Below are positions 31,404 through 41,380 of a DNA stretch of 64,000 nt, piece after piece. The stretch is from positions 1-64,000 of the forward strand of contig JACCLO010000013.1 of NCBI GenBank assembly GCA_029448655.1, given 5' to 3'. The notes beneath the pieces are model-generated. The model searched no databases. It saw only the letters and a list, made by a program, of their open reading frames with translations, and was not told where the DNA came from. The first letter of the stretch is position 1; the number at the start of each line of letters is the position of its first letter. This DNA comes from Wolfiporia cocos. Lineage: Eukaryota > Basidiomycota > Agaricomycetes > Polyporales > Phaeolaceae. Made by a program: the position numbers and the translations under genes.

Positions 31404-31880
31404 TTGGAAATCGAAGTAGGAGTCAATGGCAAACTACTGACCAGGGGAACAACCGATGCGATCGGCTATGATCTATACGCCGCGCAGGATATCCTAATTA
31501 ATTCATGGAAATCCGCCACGGTCCCCACAGACATTCGTATCAAAGTTCCATATGGGACATACGGTCGGATAGCGCCAAGGTCTGGACTTGCGAAAAAGGG
31601 CATCGATGTCCTCGCAGGAGTAATAGACCATGACTACCGCGGAGAAGTCTTTGTCATGTTGATGAACCTCACTGGAGACCCGTACCAAGTAAAGAAAGGC
31701 GATCGAATTGCTCAGCTAATTTGCGAAGTAGCGATCACGCCCGAAATACAGGAATCCATGACCAAGGAGAAGTTCGAAAAAGAAATTCGACCTCACCTAC
31801 ATGGAAGTGGGCCCTACAACGAGCAGTTCAACAAGCCAACTAAGCGCGGTACACAAGGTTTTGGATCGACAGGACGATAA
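31404..31880 (+). pseudogene. dUTPase domain of element A1, stranded out of frame
   Basis: All five trimeric dUTPase motifs are present: GYDLYAA, IAPRSGLAKKG, GVIDHDYRGEV, GDRIAQL, and RGTQGFGSTG at the end. It would hydrolyse dUTP and keep uracil out of element cDNA. It has no ATG before the middle of the domain, and in A2 the same domain follows the chromodomain in the pol frame, so it is normally the C-terminal part of the polyprotein. In A1 the integrase deletion left it in another frame. The coding sequence itself is undamaged. Confidence 0.88.
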
Positions 31881-31957
31881 AAGTGGAAAAATCGTAAAGT
31901 CTAACCCTTCAATGGGCTCTAGCACAACTTCTACTCTCAACGGGGTCGTTGAAATCT

Positions 31958-31967
31958 AAGGGGGGGG
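31958..31967 (+). promoter_or_regulatory. Polypurine tract of element A1
   Basis: AAGGGGGGGG followed by TAA and the 3' LTR at 31971. A2 has the same arrangement before 57694. Confidence 0.65.
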
Positions 31968-31970
31968 TAA

Positions 31971-32589
31971 TGTCACAAGAATTCTCCTAGTTTCCCTATA
32001 TTTCTTACTATTTTTCCGGCAATTCTACGAATTATCTACGACTTTCTAGACCAATAACTAGCTTATCTGGTACATAAGTTAACGGTTACATACGTGCCGA
32101 ACGATGGCCGCGTTATCTCCCGTAACGACGGTCTTATCTTATCACTAGTAGTTACCATCAGTCACATGTCTAGTTCTAGCCAATCGGACGTTCCGTCCGG
32201 AAGCAGTCAGCGTATAAACGTCAGCGGACCGGGCTTTGGTCACGCCCCGTCTTTGTAATGACAAGAGCGCAAAACGCCATTCGCGCGGCCTACGCCGCCT
32301 TCCTATATTCCGGTTTTGATCGGCATATGTATTTATCGTATATTACTAAGTACTTAGGTACCTGGGGACTTGTACATACGAATACAGACATTAGTATTAT
32401 CTAATAAGACTGTTAGGGGTCTTATTTATCATGTATATATACTGGACTTGCTGAGCGCTATTGCCTCAGTTCTATTCATTGCATTCATACTACGAGTTAA
32501 CCACTCAACGTATCCTGCTTAACAACTGCTTTATCTCTTGCCTAACCAGCAAAACCAAGATCATAACAAGTAAGTGTTATCTTGTGTTA
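31971..32589 (+). repeat. 3' LTR of element A1, 619 bp
   Basis: Very close to 24212-24830; I notice hardly any differences (for example GAACGATGG versus GAATGATGG). This indicates a young copy despite its deletion. Confidence 0.92.
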
Positions 32590-32594
32590 TAATC

Positions 32595-32847
32595 AGGCCC
32601 AGAAATTCGACCTTATCGACGCCGAATGCGCATTTTTCGGGTTTCACGAAGAGGTGGTTGTCTACCAACCTCTGGAGGATTCGTCGTTCCCGTTCTTTAT
32701 GTGTTTTCTCATCCGCTGAGAAAATGAGGATGTCGTCCATGTAGACAAGCACCCATCCTTCAAGGATCTCTTCCTTTAAGATTTCATTCATCATTGCTTG
32801 AAGGTCCCTGGTGCATTGCACAGCCCGAAGAACATAACGGTAGGTTC
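32595..32847 (-). pseudogene. RT palm of the inverted family-B copy
   Basis: Minus-strand reading with [37 protein letters not shown]. It is bounded on the left by element A1 and on the right by the solo LTR at 32848. Frame open. Confidence 0.85.
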
Positions 32848-33354
32848 TGACCCAATACTCTGGGTCATACCTCAACCAACGCCCGCCCACTAAGTCCTAC
32901 TCCCACTACTAACGCCTTTCAGATACGAGGCGGTCCCCAAGATGCTATACGAGGGGTAGTCGCCAAGCACTACAGCGGAGTCGAGGGTCTCCCAGACTAG
33001 CAGGATGATCAGACAGCGCAGCGAGGCATGGAGTAAAGGCGGCCCTAAGGCCAATGCCAAATTGATGAGTCTGAGGAGTACGCCTCAGACTCTTAGGTAT
33101 ATATACATGATAGTAGCGCTGTAGTACTTAGGTACTACCCTTGCCCTAAAGCGCATGGCCTGTGTGCATGCGCCTAAGTGTAAGTAACGTGAACGCTTAC
33201 ATAATTGACCATGTGATATACTGTAAAGGTAGCCGCGCGCTAGCTACTTGTCAATGTGCGCCAAGATGGGCGCGCACGTGACGTCAAGTCCCTAGGTCGA
33301 GAGTTCGACCCCCGGTAATGCATAATAAGGAGAAGTCACCGGAAAAGTGTGACA
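32848..33354 (-). mobile_element. Solo LTR, 507 bp, TSD GGTTC
   Basis: TGACCCAATACTC ... AAAAGTGTGACA, flanked by GGTTC at 32843-32847 and 33355-33359. Reversed TATA near 33099-33106. A perfect 10-bp inverted repeat, GAGTCTGAGG (33067-33076) and CCTCAGACTC (33083-33092), lies beside it. TGCCCTAAAG...GGCCTGTGTGC at 33142-33167. Confidence 0.92.
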
Positions 33355-33359
33355 GGTTC

Positions 33360-34875
33360 ATATATCCCCCGGTTCGTTTTGAAGGCTGCCTTCCATTCAT
33401 CTCCTGCTTTGATTTGTACGTTATTGTATCCCGCTCTTAGGTCCATTTTTGTGAATATCTCCGCCCCTTTTAGCTTTTCTAGGAGTTCCGATATGAGCGG
33501 TAGAGGATAGACGTTCTTTATCGTCCATTCGTTTAGATATCAATAATCCTGGCACAGTCGCAGGCCGTCGTCTTTCTTTGGGATGAAAAAGAAGGGTGAT
33601 GCCATCGGGGATTTCGAGGGGACTATGAATCCCTTGGCCAAGTTTTCTTTCAGGAATTTGTCCATCGCCTGCTGCTCTTTTGGCAATAGTGCTTAGACTT
33701 TGCAGTCCCTCGGCACGAAGTCAGGTTTTAATTCGATCGCATGGTCCCATGGTCTCGAAGGGGGAAATGCCGTTGTGGCTTCCTTACTGAACACCTTGGC
33801 AAAATCCAACAGGTGCCTGGGGACCATTTCCTCAATTGTTTTTTCTGGTTCGGGGTCTTTTGTGCAAACTCCTGGGACTTTGTTAATGCCTTCCTGACAG
33901 TGTTGATGATTTGTATTTTTGTCCGGAATTTCCTTCGTGTTTCCCCTTTTGCCCCTATAATCCTAGGGGTATCTCTTGCGAAGCGTCGAATCGCTTCGTA
34001 TTCCTCGGGAGTGTAGAGCCGTTGAGCCGTTTCTTCTGGCTAATCTGTGGATCCAAAGCCCTTCTCCCCCCATTCTGTTTCATCGAGGTCTTTGACATCT
34101 ACAATGTCGGGGGTCAGGTGTCGTTCGAATATTATCTGGGCTATCCTCATGCCCGGGATAATCCTGTGTGCTTTATCTGAATAGTTGAAGATGATGGCTC
34201 CAACGTCTCCCCAGTAGTCCGAGTCTATGACTCCAGCTTGTACTACCAGTCTGTGTCTGAGGGTGTTGCCCGAACGTCCGGCCAACCTCCCATACGATCC
34301 TTTCGGGATCTTCATTTTTACTCCTGTGGAGACAAGTTTCCATCCCCCTGTGGGGATCTCGGTTTCTTCCGTGGCATAAAGGTCATATCCCACGGCTTCT
34401 TGGGTTCCTCACGTTGGAACTTTTCCTTCAGGGGCAACCACCATTTCTACTGTATCCATTCGGATCGTGGTTTCTGGTTTTCTTTCTTCTGCCCCTAGTA
34501 CCAATCGTACATCAACTGTTTGGTCTTTCCAGTCGATTGTGGGGTTTTCATCTTTTAGCCATCCATACCCTAGAATCATGTTTTCCATGCCAATTGATCC
34601 TACTAGGAATCGGACTTTTTGTGTTTTCTGGGTTTTTGGATATCGTAGCAGTATGGTGGCTTCTCGATCTATTCGCCCGTCTTTGTTTTCTGTCCCATCA
34701 ACATTTTTTACGATGATTGGATTTCGTAAGGGTTGTGTGGGTACCCTGTATTTTTCTACCACTCTACTGTGGATCAGGTTTGACATTGCTCCTGAGTCGA
34801 TTAGTGCATTGCACTTCACGGGTTTTGCCAGCGTCATGATTACCGGGATGAAGAGGGATCGATTCTTCTCGAACG
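33360..34875 (-). pseudogene. Protease-dUTPase-RT start of the inverted family-B copy
   Basis: Minus strand, right to left. The protease keeps LIDSGAMSNLI (34409-34837), with catalytic Asp intact. dUTPase (34040-34393) has GYDLYATEE, GRLAGRSGNTLRHR, GVIDSDYWGDVG (the Arg of the usual DYRG is Trp here), GMRIAQIIFE and GFGSTD. The RT start reaches 33360. Several stops and small frame changes are present. Bounded by solo LTRs at 32848-33354 and 34876-35295. Confidence 0.83.
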
Positions 34876-35295
34876 TGTCACAGATATTGCCCCTCCTCCA
34901 TCTCGATCTACGGAACTCCCTAGTTACATCACATGACCCTCACATACAGCCGTAGCGTAGTGGATACGCGCATACATACACTTACCTTAGGTCCTTAGTA
35001 GCTAGCGCATTACTTACGTAAGCACATCACGGGTTGAGCGTAGTCGTGGATACGCTCAGGCCTCTTACTTTAGGGTAGCCATACAGTGACTGTTGCAGCG
35101 CATGTACTTAAGCTACTACGTCTGAGGTCTTACACCTCAGACTCTTCATTCTATCTATGGGGGTGTGTCCCCTCAGATTCAACGCTACTTCCTCTGCGTG
35201 CTAGTCTGGTGTCTCAAGCCTGTCTACCTTGGGACGTCACATATTACCAGCGGTCCGACTTGGACGTTAGTACGTACGTCGTAAAATCTGTGACA
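34876..35295 (+). mobile_element. Solo LTR, 420 bp, TSD GAACG
   Basis: TGTCACAGATATTG ... AAAATCTGTGACA, flanked by GAACG at 34871-34875 and 35296-35300. Inverted repeat GTCTGAGGT (35120-35128) and ACCTCAGAC (35134-35142) after a weak TATA position; TTTAGGGTAG near 35051. Confidence 0.92.
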
Positions 35296-35300
35296 GAACG

Positions 35301-35457
35301 AGGTAATTACATGTGCCGCTTTTTCGGAGGGCAAGACTGTGGGCTTCCCTCCTAGGCAAAATCCTGTTCTTCTATGAGCTGCACCAGGAGCTCTGGGTTT
35401 TTGGCTTTTAAAGCCCTAATTGCTGTGACCGCTCTGTTCGCAGTGATACATTCTGTC
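35301..35457 (-). pseudogene. Gag C-terminus and gag-pol junction of the inverted family-B copy
   Basis: Short minus-strand remnant matching the end of gag on the plus copy (13430-13600 region) up to the element C insertion at target CTGTC. Gag continues at 44877. Confidence 0.75.
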
Positions 35458-35992
35458 TGTTACGGATCGAATATCTGTTCAGCTGAAATAACTAAGTCGA
35501 GTTACTCAGCGTGTCGAGTAGCGCACTACTCGTCGGACTCAACGGAGTCGAGCGTCGATATACTAGCTGTAGGCTTAATTGCTCAAGCCTTTGAGAACGA
35601 GTATAAGATCCTTGTAATTCAACAAGGTCGAGCTGAGGAACTCGACCAGTATTTACAACAGGGTTTTATACTACGATTCGGCGATCGGGGTCATAGTGTC
35701 CTTGGTACTGCTACCACTAAGTCCATAAGGCTAGTACGCTACGATAAGTAAGCCGAAACACTGCGGTTGAGCGCAGCAATGGCTGAAATGCAGAAGCTCT
35801 GTGGATATACAACAGATATCACCTAGAACCTGATACGCTACGAAACTAGGGGCATAGGGTTGTTGTACATGAAACGAGGGTCGCTGGTTGAACAGGGAAC
35901 CCTAGAGATAAACGCACGGTGCAGCAGTTGAACGCTAAGTCCTCGTCTCCAGTGAGGCGTCAAAAGTATACGAGATTGTACGGACCGTAACA
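35458..35992 (-). repeat. 3' LTR of element C, 535 bp
   Basis: Plus-strand reading TGTTACGGATCG ... GGACCGTAACA. The adjacent interior TCACCCCCCTCCC (35993-36005) is the polypurine tract on the minus strand. Confidence 0.93.
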
Positions 35993-36047
35993 TCACCCCC
36001 CTCCCAAGCCTTCATCACCCTCGATGAAATCCAAGCATTATGGCCAC

Positions 36048-37667
36048 TCAAAGGGCCTCGGGGTCGGGGTCGTTATACCCTGCATCTCCATCGGGGAGAG
36101 GAGGCGTGGGCGGAGGGACCCAGAGCTGGTAGGGCGCGCATTCCCCTTGTCGGTGCCCGGGTTGGGATACTCGGCACGTGGGGCAGCGATAGTCGGGGCA
36201 GTCGAGGATCCAGTGGTACGGACTGCCGCAGCCTCGACAGGGATCCGTCTGAGATGGTCAGGGTGGAGATCGGGCGGAGGGGACATCACGGAGGTAGTCC
36301 CCTGACTCGTATCGTTGGTGGTGGTGGTGGACCCAGATGCGCTCCCAGAGCCATCGAGGTAGGCTAAGGAGGGGATCGTTCCAGGCGTCGCGCCCTCACT
36401 CCCATTCCTCCCAGCTGATGATCTCAATGACACAGACTTGCCTCTGATGTCACATCCCAACCGATGGGTCTTGTCTTGTACCTAATGAGACAGGGGAGTG
36501 CCAAAGGCACTCCACCAGGTGTGGTGGACAGGACTCCCAAAGGAAGTCCTCCCCTGCCCCACTAGATCCAGGTGCAGACGTCGAGCGGGCAGACAAGGAG
36601 GTTAAGCCAGAGGGCACACGCGCCCAGATTGACATTAATAGGTCTGAGGTTGTAAGACCTCAGACGCTACTACTTATACATGATGGAACGTCTACGCTAT
36701 GACTGAGGGGCATACCCTAAAGTGGGCTGGTCTGTGCGCAATGTAAGTATGGTGTCATGTGAGGGGGCTGACTAAGTAAGGGGGCGGTGCCAGGGCACCA
36801 CTACTATCTATCAGTATGTAATCTTATCTATCTACCGGTCACGTGCCGTCAGGCAGGGGAGGGCGTTGTGACGAAGGGGTTAACGAACGAGCAAGGGGAG
36901 GCGTAGTGACGTGGGATCGAGCCTAGGGGCCCCCACATATGTCAGCAGAGGAAACTGCGACACTCAACTGATGGAGATCGTCGGCCAGCTTCGTCGTTAG
37001 CTGGAGCAGTGGGTGGCGGGGTGGCAGGCCCAACACTGCTCGGCCCCTCTCGAACTGAGTGTCGTTCGTGGCTTCATGAATGAGGAGCAGGGCCCTCTGG
37101 TTCTCCAAGTCAAGTCCCTGTGGCGGCGGTCGCATCGGGAGCATCATGAGATACCAAAGAACGGTATTCCATAAAATCGTACAGTTCTGCAATTCTAGCC
37201 AATTCATCGTTGTTGAGTAGCCAGGAGGGCATTGGGGGGAGGGGGCTGCGTTGCCAGGCTGGGCGACGCGGGCCTTCTTCCCGTTCGTTGAACTCCCTCC
37301 GGATTCACGATGGCGTCAACGCCCCGAGGTGGTCGATCCACTGATCGATGTTCCGCCCAAGCTGTCCCCTCTGCCAGCGGACTGTCCGTTCGAGTTGGAC
37401 GAGTCGCTCAGTGATGTCCTGATAGGTGTTGTAGATGGTGGTGAGCTCCTGTACGAGCTCAAATCGATCGGTCCAGGGGGTCGGATGGCCTCCTGGGGGA
37501 ATGTTGGACCTATGCCAGGTGAGCGCATGGCGAGTGCAGAGGTGGGCCTCCTCGGAACACCCGTAACACCTGCCTGTCTGGTATCCCATGCGGACAGCGA
37601 GGGACCGACGCAGTGTCGGAGCTCGGGGGCGGTCTGGCTGGCTGTGGGTAGGCTGAGGCGACGACAT
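36048..37667 (-). pseudogene. ORF3 of element C: paired zinc-knuckle protein
   Basis: Minus-strand ATG at 37667 (MSSPQPTHS) inside the pol tail, stop at 36048-36050. Removing the solo LTR and one duplication (540 nt) leaves 1080 nt, an exact number of codons for 359 residues, close to the 354 of family B. Conserved with B: basic start, RHALTWHRSN, a helical stretch (LTTIYNTYQDITERLVQLERTV, shortened here in mind to its core pattern), and at the end CRGCGSPYHWILDC and CPTCRVSQPGHRQGEC, then the same DPDPEAL-type terminus. A CGA-to-TGA stop lies near 37305, with one or two more downstream. Function unknown; nucleic-acid binding is inferred from the knuckles. Confidence 0.75.
36428..36962 (-). 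mobile_element. Solo LTR in ORF3 of element C, 535 bp, TSD CTCAA
   Basis: TGACACAGACTTGCC ... GAAACTGCGACA, flanked by CTCAA at 36423-36427 and 36963-36967. Reversed TATA near 36672. Inverted repeat GTCTGAGGT (36642-36650) and ACCTCAGAC (36657-36665). Module ACCCTAAAG...GTCTGTGCGC at 36714-36739. Confidence 0.9.
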
Positions 37668-39216
37668 ATCACTTCTTCGACTTGGCGAGTCCTGACTCCC
37701 CTTCGTCGACTTTTGTAGTCCTCCAAGACGTCCGGAGAATTCCTCAGGTTCGCCGCGTCTTCCCAAGAGTCATCGGCAGATGGATAACCCTTCCAATGGA
37801 CTAGATACTGCTTCTTTCCCCGGTGCTGTCTTTGGTTCAGGATGGACTCGACCTCGTACTCTTCACACCCTTCGACCAGGTCTGGGGGTGGCTTTGTGTG
37901 ATTGGGCCCATGCACTCCTGTCTCATTGAACAGTTTCAATAGCGAGGCATGGAAGACCGGGTGTATCTTCCATCGCGGAGGTAGAGCCAGCCTGTACGTG
38001 ACAACCCCGAGCTTCTCAATGATGGTGAACTGTTACGGATCGAATATCCGTTCAACGCAAGATAACTAAGTCGAGTTACTCAGCGTATCGAGTAGCGCAC
38101 TACTCGTCGGACTCCTCTGAGTCAGAGCGTCGATATACAAGCTGCAGGCTTAATTGCTCAAGCCTTTGAGAACGAGTATAAGATCCTTGAATTCAACAAG
38201 GTCGAGCTGAGGAACTCGACCGATATTTACATCAGGTTATATACTGCGATCCGTTAATCGGGGTCATAGTGTCTTTGGTACTACTACTATTAAGTCCGTC
38301 GAGCTAACGATATAAGTAATAAAGGAGAAGTGTTGCGGTCGCGCGCAACAAGGGATGAAACACGGAACTACTGTGGTTGGACACAGAATATCAGCTAGAA
38401 CAAGATGCGGACACAGAAAGTGGGCATAGGGTTGTTATACATGAAACAGGGCCTACGGTTGAGCGGAGGCCCCTAGAAATAGAGCGCTGGATACAGCGGT
38501 TGAACGCTAAGTCCTCATACATGGTGAGGCGTCAAACGGAATATTCGAGTGTACCTGGTAGAACTGTAACATGAACGGTCCCTCCCTTTTTGGGGCGAGC
38601 TTCCGTGATTCGTATGGAAGGTGGAGGTTCTTGGCATCAAGCCATACCTTGTCTCCTTTGTCAAATTTGGGCAAGTCGCGCAGAGTCCGTCCCGCCATTC
38701 GCTTCTGGGCTAATTCGTGTGTGGCGATGGCCTTTTCCCTTGCTTCTTTGATACTTCTTAGCCTTTCCTTTGCGGCGGGTACCTGTACCGGTCCGTCTTC
38801 TTCAGGCAGTCCTCGTGGGATATATCCCATGATGACTTCGGTGGGGGCCAAACCCCTTTCGGTCCTTCGCGTGTTATGGGCAAACTGCGGGCCTCGTTCT
38901 GAGATGATTTTCCGAGGGAGGCCGTACTTCGAGTAAATCTGTCGGTGGAATATGTCGGCGGCTCCTTCGCTGGTGATGGTTTTGTCACATGGGGTCAAGG
39001 ATATCGCTTTGGACAACCCATGATCGTCAATGACCATGATTGAGTCGTATTTCCCCACTCGAGGGAGGTCAGTGATGAAATCCACTGAGCATTGCAAGAA
39101 GGGGAGTGCGTCCTTCTGGGTCGGGATCGGTTGCAATGGTGCTTTCGTCGGGTATCGGTCGGGTTTCATCTGCTGACAGACTGCGCAGCCTTTGACATAT
39201 TCGGCCACGGTTTTTC
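37316..39216 (-). pseudogene. Integrase-chromodomain part of element C pol
   Basis: Minus strand. Integrase piece 38577-39208 has [22 protein letters not shown] and IISERGPQFA, then jumps to HNTRRTERG. About 60-70 residues, including the catalytic Glu (DGQTER region in family B), are missing, with the junction near 38876-38884, so the integrase is dead. After the solo LTR at 38031-38571 the chromodomain follows in 37316-37939 (EYEVESIL, YLVHWKGYPSADDSWED). The frame stays open past the chromodomain and overlaps ORF3. Confidence 0.83.
38031..38571 (-). mobile_element. Solo C-family LTR, 541 bp, TSD TGAAC
   Basis: TGTTACGGATCG ... AGAACTGTAACA, flanked by TGAAC at 38026-38030 and 38572-38576. 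Same family as the LTRs of element C and 54866-55408, and inserted into element C itself. Confidence 0.92.
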
Positions 39217-39837
39217 TGTCACAAGAATTCTCCTAGTTCCCCTATATTTCTTACTATTTTTCCGGCAATTCTACGAATTATCTACGACTTTCTAGACCAA
39301 TAACTAGCTTATCTGGTTCATAAGTTAACGGTTACATACGTGCCGAATGATGGCCGCGTTATCTCCCGTAACGACGGTCTTATCTTATCACTAGTAGTTA
39401 CCATCAGTCACATGTCTAGTTCTAGCCAATCGGACTTTCCGTCCGGAAGCAGTCAGCGTATAAACGTCAGCGGACCGGGCTTTGGTCACGCCCCGTCTTT
39501 GTAATGACAAGAGCGCAAAACGCCATTCGTGCGGCCTACGCCGCCTTTCTATATCCCGGTTTTGATCGGCATATGTATTTATCGTATATTACTAAGTACT
39601 TAGGTACCTGGGGACTTGTACATACGAATACGGACACTAGTATTATCTAATAAGACTGTTAGGGGTCTTATTTATCATGTATATATACTGGACTTGCTGA
39701 GCGCTATTGCCTCAGTTCTATTCATTGCATTCATACTACAAGTTAACCACTCAACGTATCCTGCTTAACAACTGCTTTACCTCTTGCCTAACCAGCAATA
39801 CCAAGATTATTACAAGTAAGTGTTATCTTGTGTTACA
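39217..39837 (+). mobile_element. Solo A-family LTR, 621 bp, TSD TTTTC
   Basis: TGTCACAAGAATTC ... CTTGTGTTACA, flanked by TTTTC at 39212-39216 and 39838-39842. Close to the LTRs of A1. It splits the integrase zinc finger of element C. The canonical CA end here helps to define the family-A LTR boundary. Confidence 0.93.
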
Positions 39838-39842
39838 TTTTC

Positions 39843-41380
39843 GCAGGTCGGGCCACCAGAAGTGCTCTTGCACTTTCAGGGTCGTTCCCCAAATCCCAGG
39901 GTGGCCTGCCACGATTGGGTCATGGTACCTCAAGATAATGTCTTTTCTCAGGTTAGGGTCTCTGGGCACGTACATTCACCCCTTATACAAGAGGACCCCT
40001 TCGCTGTACTGCCAGTCTTCCATTGATGTCCTCAAAGGGGGCCGCTCCCCTTGTTCAAGGGCGCAGAGTCCCTGTTCCGCGATCGAATTGAAGGGCTTTG
40101 CGATCTTGATCCGATCGATGATCGGGACTTCGATTGCGTGAATAAATAGGGTATCGGGCAGCATTTGGATGTCTTCGTTGTCACGTTCAGAGCTGTCTAA
40201 ATTCATGAGGCATGAGAGGGTGTCCGCCATTACCAGTTTCTTTCCTGGGACGTGCTGCAATCGAATGTCGAATTGGAATAGTAGCAAATGCCATCTCGCC
40301 TGTCTCCGATTCAATCTCTGGGCGCTTCGCCAGTACGTAAGGTTCTGGTGATCACTCCTGATCAGGATCTGATGTGGGCCCCCTTCTAGAAGGTGGCGCC
40401 ATTCTTCCAGCGCGCAGACCACTCCTAGGAGTTCTCGATCGTAGATTTCGTAGTTTTGTTCTGCTGGGGTGAGGGATTGTGACAGGTAGCCTACTGGTCA
40501 CTCATTCCCGCTATCGTCCTTCTGTTTGAGTACTGCTCCGAGGGCAAACTGTGAGGCGTCAGTTTCCAGGATGAAGGGTTTCTCCTTGTCGGGGAGGAGC
40601 AGCGCAGGAGCTGTTACAAATCTGTCCTTCAAGAACTCGAATGCCTCGTTTTCTCGCTCCATCCACTTGAACCCCGTGCCTGTTGCAGTTTTTGTGAGGT
40701 CGATGAGTGGTCACGCGTGCGTAGAGTAGTGGTCGATGAATTTTCTGTAGAAGTTGGCAAACCCTAAAAAGGAGTGGACCCCCTTGACGTTTTGCGGGGG
40801 CAGCCAGTCGCGGATTCCCTTGAGTTTGGTAGGGTCCATCTGGACTTGACCGGGGGTGATTACGAGCCCAAGGAACTCTACCCTTTCTACTCTGAACGCG
40901 CATTTTTCGGGTTTCACGAATAACTTTTCTTTGGTCAGCTTGCGCAGGACCTGTCGTTCCCGTTCTTTATGGGTCATCTGGTCTGGGGAGAAGATGAGGA
41001 TATCGTCCATGTAGACCAACACCCATCCTTCGGCGATTTTGGTTTTTAGTATCTTGTTCATCATGGCCTGGAATGTTGCTGGCGAGTTGCACATTCCAAA
41101 GAACATCACGGTTGGTTCCTAGAGGCCAGCATTGGTCTTGAACGTGCCCTTCCATTGGTCACCTTCTCGGATTTGTACGTTGTTATATCCTGCTCGTAGG
41201 TCCATTTTGGTGAACACCTTCGCCCCTCTCAGCTTCTCGATGAGTTCGGATATCAGGGGTAGGGGGTAAGCGTTCTTAACCGTCCCTTCGTTTAGGTATC
41301 GGTAATCCTGGCAGGGTCTTAACCCTCTGTCTTTCTTTGGGACGAAGAAGGCGGGGGAAGCCATGGGGGACTTCGATGGT
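39843..41380 (-). pseudogene. RT and RNase H part of element C pol
   Basis: Minus strand. [31 protein letters not shown], active site [15 protein letters not shown] in 40711-41109. RNase H: ETDASQFALGAVLKQ and LEEWRHLLEGGPHQIL (39976-40600). At least four stops interrupt one otherwise continuous frame (near 41119, 40711, 40500 and 39976). Confidence 0.85.

Larger units (their letters stand above)
24212..32589 (+). mobile_element. Element A1: chromovirus-type gypsy element with dUTPase, integrase deleted, TSD TAATC
   Basis: The LTRs 24212-24830 and 31971-32589 (619 bp each) look almost identical. TAATC stands at 24207-24211 and 32590-32594, splitting the RT gene of the inverted family-B copy; the split reading (LGLIIT) is restored across the site. 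Interior: leader, ORF0, gag, pol (protease, RT, RNase H, start of integrase) and dUTPase. The LTR end may lie 2 nt further right (TGTTATA), in which case the shared flank is only 3 bp. Relative to A2 about 1.29 kb of integrase core and chromodomain is missing, so the copy cannot integrate by itself. Confidence 0.92.

Noticed and set aside
24212..32591. LTR end of A1 placed at TGTTATA with a 3-bp duplication
   Set aside because: A 5-bp duplication TAATC with the LTR ending TGTTA fits the 5-bp rule of all other insertions; the 2-nt uncertainty is noted in the entry.
33280..33320. Pol III B-box-like GTTCGACCC inside the solo LTR at 32848-33354
   Set aside because: No A box at tRNA distance; short motif expected by chance in 64 kb.
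36449..36962. LTR start at TGTCACATCC inside the insertion in element C ORF3
   Set aside because: The flank there (TCTGA) has no partner; starting at 36428 gives a perfect CTCAA duplication.
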